Positions 1 through 5,229 of a DNA stretch of 5,756 nucleotides are shown here, in pieces. Location: contig PMBY01000001.1 of NCBI GenBank assembly GCA_003153875.1, positions 841 through 6,596 on the forward strand. The letters are read 5' to 3'. Source of the DNA: Myxococcales bacterium. Lineage in GTDB: Bacteria > Myxococcota > Polyangia > Fen-1088. The translations under genes were made by a program, and so were the position numbers. The notes below the pieces were generated by a model, which was not told where the DNA came from, searched no databases, and worked only from the letters and a program-made list of their open reading frames with translations. Positions within the stretch are counted from its first letter, which is position 1. Every line of letters begins with the position of its first letter.

Positions 1-2
1 TG

Positions 3-635
3 TGGATCCACGAGAGCGGCCACGCGCTCACGGCATGGCTGTGCGGCTTGCCTTCCTTTCCCGGTCCCTGGTTCACGCCCGTGGCGCAGCAACGAAGTTG
101 GATCTTTGGCCTGTGCCTGGCTGCGGTTCTCGCCTTTTGTGCCGAGCGCGCCTGGCGCAGCAAGCATCGCGTGGTCGCTGTGCTGTGCGGAATTCTGCTC
201 TTGTTGCAGGGGATCGGGACGTTGGCGTTCAGCCTGCGCCGTGCGCAGGAATTGATGATCTTCGGTGGCGACGCGGGGTGCATGGTGCTGGGTACGTTGC
301 TCATGGCCACGCTCTACGTGCGGCGCGACCATGTTCTGCACCGGGGTTGGCTGCGCTGGGGTTTCCTGGTCATCGGCGCCGCTGCGTTCTGCGACGCCTA
401 TGCCACCTGGTGGGATGCGCGCAAGAACTTTGACAGCATTCCGTTTGGTGAAAACGAAGGCTCGGGCCCCAGTGATCCCAGCCGACTGGTGGGCGAGTAC
501 GGCTGGGCCATCGGCACCATGGTCCACCGCTATGTCGTACTGGGCGCCCTGTGCCTGGCCGTGCTGGGTGTGTTCTACGTGCTCGGGTTGCGGCGCCGCG
601 AAGTCGTCGCGCGCGAGCCGGGCAGCGAAGGGTAG
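3..635 (+). CDS. Partial (5'-truncated) multi-pass membrane protein with HExxH motif, M50-like metallopeptidase homologue (tentative)
   Basis: The frame is open from the left edge of the window to a TAG at 633-635, so the true start lies upstream; an in-frame TTG at 48 is not convincing because it would remove the motif. Numbering from the first full codon, residues 3-7 read H-E-S-G-H, the HExxH signature of zinc metalloproteases, followed by A-L-T-A-W-L as is typical of M50-like membrane proteins. Hydrophobic segments lie near residues 32-50, 56-76, 86-105, 119-137 and 174-196, and the C-terminal tail is basic (L-R-R-R). Asp90, in G-G-D-A-G at the start of the third segment, could be a third zinc ligand; this is inferred from position only. 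What is seen is an integral inner-membrane protein with HExxH; an intramembrane protease role is an inference, and substrate and pathway are unknown. The Nudix gene begins 22 bp downstream, so they probably share a transcript. Confidence 0.7.
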   Translation, partial: WIHESGHALTAWLCGLPSFPGPWFTPVAQQRSWIFGLCLAAVLAFCAERAWRSKHRVVAVLCGILLLLQGIGTLAFSLRRAQELMIFGGDAGCMVLGTLLMATLYVRRDHVLHRGWLRWGFLVIGAAAFCDAYATWWDARKNFDSIPFGENEGSGPSDPSRLVGEYGWAIGTMVHRYVVLGALCLAVLGVFYVLGLRRREVVAREPGSEG

Positions 636-657
636 CGGCCGACTTTACGGGGTGAAG

Positions 658-1059
658 ATGGCAAGAAAGCAGTTGCTCGTGGTGGCCGCGCTTATTGAGC
701 AAGAGGGGAGGGTGCTGCTGGCGCAGCGGCGAGCCGACCAGGCGCAGCCTTTGGTGTGGGAATTCCCAGGCGGCAAGGTCGAGCCAGGCGAGTCACCCAG
801 CCAGGCCCTGGTGCGCGAAATCGAGGAGGAGCTGGCGTGTTCGATCGAAGTGGGCGCGGTCGTGGACGTGGTGTTCTTCGCCTACGACACCTTCGATCTC
901 ATCATGCCCGTGTATCGCGCCTCGATTCGCGCGGGAGTGCCTGCCGCACGGCAGGTGGCGGCTGTGGCCTGGGTCACGCGGGCCGAGCTTGCAAGCCTAG
1001 CCTTCACGCCAGCCGATGTGCCGCTGGCGCTCCGCCTGGCCGGCGAACCCGGAAGCTAG
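658..1059 (+). CDS. Nudix hydrolase, MutT/NudG-type (deoxy)nucleoside triphosphate pyrophosphohydrolase
   Basis: A 133-residue protein, close to E. coli MutT in length. The complete 23-residue Nudix box spans Gly39-Cys61: G-x5-E-x7-R-E-I-E-E-E-L-A-C, with Glu54, Glu57 and Glu58 as the metal-binding glutamates; the usual Gly near its end is Ala60. It is preceded by W-E-F-P-G-G-K, typical of MutT/NudG enzymes. The family hydrolyses (oxidised) nucleoside triphosphates to the monophosphate and pyrophosphate in the cytoplasm, preventing mutagenic incorporation. The C-terminal F-T-P-A-D-V-P-L resembles NudG (P-A-D-I-P-L) more than MutT, where Asn occupies the Asp120 position and contacts 8-oxoguanine, so a pyrimidine or broader specificity is plausible. 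Gln99 stands where MutT has Glu98. The ATG at 658 has a GGGGTGA stretch (649-655) just before it; a longer in-frame reading would overlap the upstream gene in a different frame. It is probably co-transcribed with the upstream membrane protein gene. Family certain, substrate not. Confidence 0.9.
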   Translation: MARKQLLVVAALIEQEGRVLLAQRRADQAQPLVWEFPGGKVEPGESPSQALVREIEEELACSIEVGAVVDVVFFAYDTFDLIMPVYRASIRAGVPAARQVAAVAWVTRAELASLAFTPADVPLALRLAGEPGS

Positions 1060-1063
1060 ACCA

Positions 1064-2653
1064 CTACCCGCCGCTGCCGCCACCTTCAGGTGTCGTGGGC
1101 GCGGGCGCTTCGCTCTCGGGGCGCGGGGGCAATTGCGGGTGGCGCAGGGCCTCGCGTGCGGCTTCGCGCGCGGCCGTGACCTGGGCCAGCTTGCACGCCC
1201 CACAAAGTCCGGGTGCAGCCCAGTTGCCGAGGTGGGTTTGTAGCTGGCTTTCGGGCGGCCAGTAGATCGGCGTGCCACACTGCATGCAGGGAATTTCCTG
1301 TGTCTTTCGGCCAGCCAAGAACTCAGCGCAGGCCGAGCAACGCCGTTCGGGCGGCTGCGGCTCGCGCCGGCGCCGGTTCTTCTTGCCCTTGCTCGGTCGA
1401 TCAGCTGCAGCAGCGGGTGTCTCGGGCGCAGGCGCATGGGTGCTCTCGGGGGCAGGGGCGGTCTCGCTTGCTGCGGCTGCGGCCACGGGAACAATGGTCA
1501 CAGCTGCGTCGGGGGCAGGCAAGGCATCGCCGCTGCCAGTCGGGGCAACCGCGACAGCGTCAGCCGCGGCTTCGACCGGCGGCGGCTCCTTGAACTTCGG
1601 CCGCACGCCCGCTGCGAGTTGCTGTTCCTTGCTCCAAGTGAAGGTTCCCGGGCAGCCGTCCGTGCGACAGGGGATCTCCCGATCTTCGAGATCTCCCAAT
1701 TCCTTCTCGCACTCGCCGCAGTAGCGCGGATAGGGATCCGCGCTCTTACCGCGCACCAGGCGAGCCAACTGCGCACCCCGCTTGTCGCTCCAGGTGCCCT
1801 TGCAACCAGCCCGTCGGCAAGGCCGCTCCACGTCCTTGAGGCTGCTCCACAGATCGAAGCAACGCTGGCACATGCGCGACGGCGCCTTGGGTGCTGGCTT
1901 GTCAGCCACGCAGGCATCGAGCTGGTCGCTGCGCGGCCAGGTCCATGTGGTCTTGCAGCCCGAGGTGCGGCAACGAATCTCGCGGTCCCCCAGCTTGCCG
2001 AATTCGGCGCGACACTCGGCGCACATGCGTCGGGGCGGCTCGTTGGGCTTGCCGGCAGCGAAGGCTTGGATCTGGTCGTCCGCTTTCCAGGTCCACTTGC
2101 GCGAGCACCCGATGATTCCGCAGTTGACGGCCCGGTCCTTCAGCTTGCGCGCGACCTGGGCGCAGGGCTCGCACAGCAGCCCGGCGAAGCTCACGCCGCC
2201 GTTGGGCGACGCTACCGATTCGGCGGGCGGCTGGCCCTGCGACACAAGTTGCTGCTCACGGGTCAGGGTCGCCGTACGCGTGCAGCCGGGCACGGCGCAG
2301 GGGATTTGCTGGTCCTGCAGGCTATCGAGCAACTTCTGGCAATCGGCGCACAAGTGCTTGGGCGCCGGCCGGCGCGCGGCAAACGCTTCCAACTGATCCA
2401 TCACCGGCCAAGTCCACGTGCCCGTGCAGCCCTTGCGGTCGCAGGGGCGCACGGCATCTTGCAGGGTGCGGAATTTCTCTCGGCATGGATCGCACATGCC
2501 TAGGGTGGCGTCGCCGGCCGCGGGCGCCATGCTTCCACCCAGGCTGAAGGCCTTGTTTGAGAGCTGGATCCAAGTCCGGTTGCAACCGGCAACTCGACAG
2601 GGCACCGACTTGGCGCCCAGCCTATCGGCGAGAGTGAATTTTCCTGCTGCCAT
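1064..2653 (-). CDS. Multi-zinc-ribbon protein of unknown function (eight four-Cys units)
   Basis: A 529-residue protein read from the ATG complementary to 2651-2653. I do not recognise a named family for the whole protein. It consists of eight units of about 50 residues with the plan C-x4-C, often T-W-T-W, D-Q-L or E-Q-Q-L, then C-x2-C. The cysteine pairs are at 19/24+54/57, 71/76+102/105, 119/124+161/164, 178/183+211/214, 228/233+262/265, 279/284+312/315, 329/334+439/442 and 456/459+484/487. Each set of four could hold one zinc, and the layout resembles the short 'probable zinc-ribbon' domains of bacteria. Between the two halves of unit seven lies a long Ala/Pro-rich linker ending in a basic stretch (K-G-K-K-N-R-R-R-R, residues 422-430). 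The C-terminus is Pro/Glu/Gly-rich. No signal peptide or membrane segment is seen, so it is probably cytoplasmic. Nucleic-acid or protein binding is a guess. It is convergent with the Nudix gene (4 bp between stop codons) and divergent from tig. The codon before the start shows no clear ribosome binding site. Confidence 0.85.
   Translation of the reverse strand: MAAGKFTLADRLGAKSVPCRVAGCNRTWIQLSNKAFSLGGSMAPAAGDATLGMCDPCREKFRTLQDAVRPCDRKGCTGTWTWPVMDQLEAFAARRPAPKHLCADCQKLLDSLQDQQIPCAVPGCTRTATLTREQQLVSQGQPPAESVASPNGGVSFAGLLCEPCAQVARKLKDRAVNCGIIGCSRKWTWKADDQIQAFAAGKPNEPPRRMCAECRAEFGKLGDREIRCRTSGCKTTWTWPRSDQLDACVADKPAPKAPSRMCQRCFDLWSSLKDVERPCRRAGCKGTWSDKRGAQLARLVRGKSADPYPRYCGECEKELGDLEDREIPCRTDGCPGTFTWSKEQQLAAGVRPKFKEPPPVEAAADAVAVAPTGSGDALPAPDAAVTIVPVAAAAASETAPAPESTHAPAPETPAAAADRPSKGKKNRRRREPQPPERRCSACAEFLAGRKTQEIPCMQCGTPIYWPPESQLQTHLGNWAAPGLCGACKLAQVTAAREAAREALRHPQLPPRPESEAPAPTTPEGGGSGG
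1154..2608 (-). repeat. Tandem array of eight zinc-ribbon-like protein repeats
   Basis: Protein-level tandem repeats inside the zinc-ribbon gene, residues about 16-500. A typical unit reads D-R-E-I-P-C-R-x2-G-C-x2-T-W-T-W-x3-D-Q-L, then a spacer, then R-M-C-x2-C and a short helix-like segment. The number of residues between the second and third cysteine is 29, 25, 36, 27, 28, 27, 104 and 24 in units one to eight. Units four and five are the most regular; units one and three are the most diverged, unit three lacking the Trp pair; unit eight has C-x2-C in place of the first C-x4-C. The units differ clearly at the DNA level, so the duplications are old. Confidence 0.85.
1343..1603 (-). other. 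Ala/Pro-rich linker splitting zinc-ribbon unit seven
   Basis: Codes for residues about 351-437 of the zinc-ribbon protein. The composition is mostly Ala, Pro, Val, Glu and Thr, closing with a run of Lys/Arg (residues 422-430). It separates Cys329/Cys334 from Cys439/Cys442, the two halves of what elsewhere is a compact unit. It is probably disordered. Either unit seven zips together across the linker, or its halves no longer share a zinc. Confidence 0.7.
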
Positions 2654-2675
2654 CGGAAGGGCTCGTATGGTGGCA

Positions 2676-2703
2676 AAGATAGCCTGTCCAAAGCAAGCAA
2701 CAA
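2676..2703 (-). promoter_or_regulatory. Candidate sigma-70-like promoter for the zinc-ribbon gene
   Basis: On the minus strand, TTGTTG (2703-2698) and TATCTT (2681-2676) are separated by 16 bp. These are modest matches to -35 and -10 boxes (3/6 and 4/6). The -10 box ends 22 bp before the start codon at 2653, leaving a short leader. The -35 box overlaps the left arm of the inverted repeat at 2692-2716. It is a weak match in GC-rich DNA and should be treated as a candidate only. Confidence 0.3.
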
Positions 2704-2716
2704 GTCGATGCTTGCT
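2692..2716. promoter_or_regulatory. Perfect 8-bp inverted repeat in the divergent intergenic region (possible operator)
   Basis: AGCAAGCA (2692-2699) and TGCTTGCT (2709-2716) are exact reverse complements separated by 9 bp, giving a 17-bp centre-to-centre spacing, which suits a dimeric DNA-binding protein on one face of the helix. It lies in the 131-bp region between the divergent zinc-ribbon gene and tig, and overlaps the candidate -35 box of the former. It is 68 bp upstream of the tig ATG. No run of T follows the repeat on either strand, so it is not a typical terminator. The binding protein is unknown. Confidence 0.45.
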
Positions 2717-2784
2717 AACGCGGAGCGCTGACTGCTTTTGGGTTGACTGCGCCGTTCCTCTCTCCCCATCCTTGGGCGCTCGCG

Positions 2785-4185
2785 ATGCAAATAACCATCG
2801 AAGACATCTCCCCGGTTGAGAAACGCGTTGATTTTGAAGTCCCCTGGGCGGACGTGGCGCCCCGCCTGCACACCGCCTACGAGAAGTTGCGGCGTGAAGC
2901 GAAGCTCAAAGGGTTCCGTCCCGGCAAGGTTCCGCGGCAGGTCATCGAACGCCTGTACCACAACCAGGTCGAGGGCGACGTGGCCAGTGAGCTGGTGGAG
3001 CTGTCCATCCGGCAAGCCATCGACGAGAAGCAAATCGAGCCGGTGGCCCCGCCCACCGTCGACAAGCTGGAGCTGAAACAGAACGAGCCGCTGCGCTTCT
3101 CCGCGCGCATCGAGGTGCGCGCGCAGGTGACGCCCAAGGATTATTCTGGGATTCGCGCGTCGCGCCGGCCGTCCAAGGTGACCGACGAGCAGGTGACGCA
3201 GGCGCTGGAGGGCTACCGCCGGCAACACACCGCCTTCTTGCCGGTCGAGGGTCGCGACATGACGGCCGACGACGATCTGCTGCGGGTCGAGGTCCACGGC
3301 AAGGTGGGCGAGCTCAAGATCAAGACCAAGACCGTGGTGGTGGACTTGACCGACGAAAACGCCGGGGGCCTGCCGGGGCTGGCCCCGCGCTTGCGCGGCG
3401 TTCCCGTGAACGCGGCGGGCCTGGAGCTTCGCTACCGGCTGGGTGACGACAGCGCCATCAAGAGCCTGGCAGGCAAAGAGATCAGCCTGCGCGTGACCAT
3501 CAAGGAAGCGCGCAGCCGCAAGGTGCCGGCGCTCGACGACGAGCTGGCAAAGGACACGGGCGAAGCCAGCACGCTCGACGAGCTGAAAGCCAAGGTGCGC
3601 GCCAAGCTGGTCGAGGCCGACCAGCAGCGCATCCGGCGCGAGATGGCGTCAGCACTGGTCAAGGAAGTCGTGAAGCGCAATGATTTCCCCATTGCGCCCT
3701 CGCTGATTGATCGGCACGCCGAGAACATCGTCGCCCGGGTCAAGACCCAGCTCATGATGGCGGGCATCGATGTCGAGGCCGAGGGTGGCTACAACCACGA
3801 GGCCATGAAGAAAGAGGTCCACGCCGAGGCCGAGGAGTCAGCGCGGGCCAGTGTACTCCTGCGTGCCATAGCCGAGCGCGAAGGGTTGCAGGTCGACGCG
3901 GGCGACATGCAGAAGCGCCTGGTCGAGCTAGCCAGCGCGCGCGGCGAGAGCGTCAACAAGCTGAGAACCGAGCTGGAGAATTCGGGCCGCATCGAGGGCA
4001 TTCGCGTGCAGATGCTGGAGGAGAAGGCGCTTGATATGCTCCTGGCCCAGGCTAAGATTGTCGATGAGGATCCGGACAGTTTGATCATCACACCGGATCA
4101 AGGCGGCGGGCAGCGGCTGGTCCTCACCCCCGAGGAAGTGGTCGCCGAGTCCCGGAACAAGGGCGGCCAGCCGCCCGGAAAGTAA
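2785..4185 (+). CDS. tig: Trigger factor, ribosome-associated chaperone, with divergent PPIase domain
   Basis: A 466-residue protein, somewhat longer than E. coli trigger factor (432). The ribosome-binding N-terminal domain (about residues 1-112) carries the signature G-F-R-P-G-K-V-P at residues 43-50, the loop that docks on the ribosome near the tunnel exit. A PPIase-like (FKBP-fold) domain follows at about 150-243 but lacks the usual aromatic pocket signature. The C-terminal chaperone domain (about 244-430) contains [11 protein letters not shown] and long amphipathic helices. A polar tail of about 35 residues ends the protein. It binds nascent chains and delays their folding. The start is the ATG at 2785, giving M-Q-I-T-I-E-D, where family members begin; an in-frame TTG at 2743 would add 14 residues unlike the family. 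No strong Shine-Dalgarno sequence precedes the ATG. clpP follows after 5 bp, so the two form an operon. Confidence 0.95.
   Translation: MQITIEDISPVEKRVDFEVPWADVAPRLHTAYEKLRREAKLKGFRPGKVPRQVIERLYHNQVEGDVASELVELSIRQAIDEKQIEPVAPPTVDKLELKQNEPLRFSARIEVRAQVTPKDYSGIRASRRPSKVTDEQVTQALEGYRRQHTAFLPVEGRDMTADDDLLRVEVHGKVGELKIKTKTVVVDLTDENAGGLPGLAPRLRGVPVNAAGLELRYRLGDDSAIKSLAGKEISLRVTIKEARSRKVPALDDELAKDTGEASTLDELKAKVRAKLVEADQQRIRREMASALVKEVVKRNDFPIAPSLIDRHAENIVARVKTQLMMAGIDVEAEGGYNHEAMKKEVHAEAEESARASVLLRAIAEREGLQVDAGDMQKRLVELASARGESVNKLRTELENSGRIEGIRVQMLEEKALDMLLAQAKIVDEDPDSLIITPDQGGGQRLVLTPEEVVAESRNKGGQPPGK
4177..4182 (+). promoter_or_regulatory. Ribosome binding site for clpP favouring the first ATG
   Basis: GGAAAG overlaps the last codons of tig and ends 8 bp before the ATG at 4191. 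Two other in-frame ATGs (4212 and 4221) have no comparable site at a suitable distance, so 4191 is preferred, although family alignment alone would favour a start nearer 4221. Confidence 0.45.
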
Positions 4186-4190
4186 AGTCC

Positions 4191-4838
4191 ATGCAGGACC
4201 CCAGAAATTCGATGTCGTCCATGCCGCCCGTGACCAACAACTTCATTATCCCCACGGTCATCGAGCAAACCCACCGTGGCGAGCGCGGCTGGGACATCTT
4301 TTCGCGCCTGCTCAAGGACCGCATCATCTTCCTGGGCAGCGCCGTGGACGACCTCGTCGCCAACATCGTGATCGCCCAGTTGCTCTTCCTGGAAAGCGAG
4401 GACCCGGACAAGGACGTCATGCTCTACATCAACTCGCCGGGGGGCATGGTGACCGCGGGCATGGCCATCTACGATACCATGCAGTACGTGCGGCCTGACG
4501 TGGCCACCTTCTGCATGGGCCAGGCAGCCTCCATGGGCGCGTTTCTCTTGGCCGGCGGGGCCAGGGGCAAGCGATACGCCTTGCCGCACTCGCGGATCTT
4601 GATCCACCAACCCCTGGGCGGGTTCTCGGGTCAGGCCACCGACGTAGACATTCACGCGCGCGAGATCCTGCGCACGCGCGACAACCTGAACGAGCTGCTG
4701 GTCAAGCACACCGGCCAGCCTATGGAACGCATCAAGCACGACACCGAGCGCGACTACTTCATGAGCCCAGCCGAGGCCAAGGACTACGGCATCGTGGATG
4801 AAGTGATCGCGCACAAGGATCTCGCCAAAGAAAAGTAG
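4191..4838 (+). CDS. clpP: ATP-dependent Clp protease proteolytic subunit ClpP
   Basis: A 215-residue serine protease of family S14, which forms the double-heptamer chamber that degrades proteins fed by ClpX or ClpA in the cytoplasm. The catalytic triad is Ser114 (in G-Q-A-A-S-M-G-A-F), His139 (I-L-I-H-Q-P-L-G-G) and Asp188 (D-T-E-R-D-Y-F-M-S); all three are offset by the same 16 residues from Ser98/His123/Asp172 of Staphylococcus aureus ClpP, so the core has no insertions or deletions. Other hallmarks are [11 protein letters not shown] and Y-I-N-S-P-G-G. The extra N-terminal residues before I-I-P-T-V-I-E could be a short propeptide or an artefact of start choice: in-frame ATGs at 4212 and 4221 would give 208 or 205 residues. 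It begins 5 bp after tig ends, implying translational coupling. The gap to its partner clpX is long. Confidence 0.97.
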   Translation: MQDPRNSMSSMPPVTNNFIIPTVIEQTHRGERGWDIFSRLLKDRIIFLGSAVDDLVANIVIAQLLFLESEDPDKDVMLYINSPGGMVTAGMAIYDTMQYVRPDVATFCMGQAASMGAFLLAGGARGKRYALPHSRILIHQPLGGFSGQATDVDIHAREILRTRDNLNELLVKHTGQPMERIKHDTERDYFMSPAEAKDYGIVDEVIAHKDLAKEK

Positions 4839-4900
4839 GCGGGAGGCGGCCAGCGGAGCGCGGGTCGCGTGGGCGAGAGCGAGTTCGTGGGCGGGAGGCG
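4839..4900. repeat. Short direct repeat GCGGGAGGCG downstream of clpP
   Basis: Exact 10-bp copies at 4839-4848 (immediately after the clpP stop) and 4891-4900, 52 bp apart. The sequence is purine/G-rich and simple, so chance in GC-rich DNA is a fair explanation. Confidence 0.4.
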
Positions 4901-4940
4901 AAGAGTGTGCCGCGCCGGGTTCGGTGGCGGGTGACGTTCA

Positions 4941-4992
4941 TGGCACCAATTCAAGCGCTTGAGAAAGGCGAGGACCAATTCGAATGGCGCCA
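4941..4992. promoter_or_regulatory. Dyad-rich element upstream of clpX (candidate regulatory site)
   Basis: This contains a perfect 12-bp palindrome TCAAGCGCTTGA (4951-4962), two direct copies of ACCAATTC (4945-4952 and 4974-4981, 29 bp apart) and the palindrome ATTCGAAT (4978-4985). The outer arms 4941-4952 and 4982-4992 can also pair over ten base pairs with one A-C mismatch and one bulged A. Such overlapping symmetry suggests a protein-binding site or a structured RNA. It lies about 240 bp before the clpX start. Confidence 0.4.
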
Positions 4993-5156
4993 AGATCTCG
5001 CCGATCAGTCGTCAATACTCTGTAGACCCGACGTCGCTCGGCCACGGCGGCTACCGCGCTACGCACGCTGTCCGTCGCGAAGTGGTACAAGTTTGCCGAC
5101 AACCTGCGGGATCGGCGCACGAATCGGCCCCCGCGCGCTTCGCCCTCGCCGGCCAC

Positions 5157-5187
5157 GGCCTTCCGCGGCTATCGCGGGATTGCGGCC
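5157..5187 (+). other. Possible hairpin in the clpX leader
   Basis: CCGCG (5163-5167) and CGCGG (5173-5177) pair around a 5-base loop, and GGCC at 5157-5160 can pair with GGCC at 5184-5187 outside it. There is no following T run, so it is not an evident terminator. GC-rich DNA forms such short stems often; the evidence is weak. Confidence 0.25.
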
Positions 5188-5229
5188 CCGAGAGTGGCGG
5201 CGCGGTCGGGCCGGTGCTAACGTTCTCCT

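Larger units (their letters stand above)
4839..5229. other. Long non-coding clpP-clpX intergenic region
   Basis: A stretch of 391 bp with no convincing gene. Open frames that cross it are products of high GC: they run out of frame into clpX and encode Arg/Ala/Pro-rich sequence with no recognisable motif. It holds a 10-bp direct repeat near clpP, an AT-richer dyad at 4941-4992, an 8-bp palindrome CGACGTCG (5029-5036) and GC-rich hairpin potential just before clpX. No strong sigma-70 or sigma-32 promoter could be picked by eye, but the length and the dyad make this the likely site of clpX-specific control. Confidence 0.6.

Noticed and set aside
265..657. Upstream in-frame extension of the Nudix gene
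   Set aside because: It overlaps the membrane protein gene in another frame and encodes Cys/Trp/Arg-rich sequence unlike any Nudix N-terminus; the ATG at 658 gives the normal family length.
1436..2503. Long open frame of 355 codons on the + strand opposite the zinc-ribbon gene
   Set aside because: It is antisense to a gene with clear repeated cysteine motifs, and its translation has no recognisable domain. Long antisense frames are common in GC-rich DNA.
2743..2784. TTG start adding 14 residues to trigger factor
   Set aside because: Family members begin at the M-Q-I-T-I-E segment, and the extra residues show no homology or ribosome binding site.
4098..4814. 238-codon open frame on the - strand opposite clpP
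   Set aside because: The ClpP triad and hallmark motifs on the other strand show which frame is real.
4958..4987. Heat-shock or sigma-70 promoter built on CTTGAG/TTGAGA in the clpX leader
   Set aside because: At the proper spacing there is no acceptable -10 box, and the CTTGAG is part of the 12-bp palindrome.
5083..5097. Sigma-54-like sequence TGGTACAAGTTTGCC before clpX
   Set aside because: The spacing between GG and GC is 9 bases where sigma-54 promoters need 10, and that spacing is strict.
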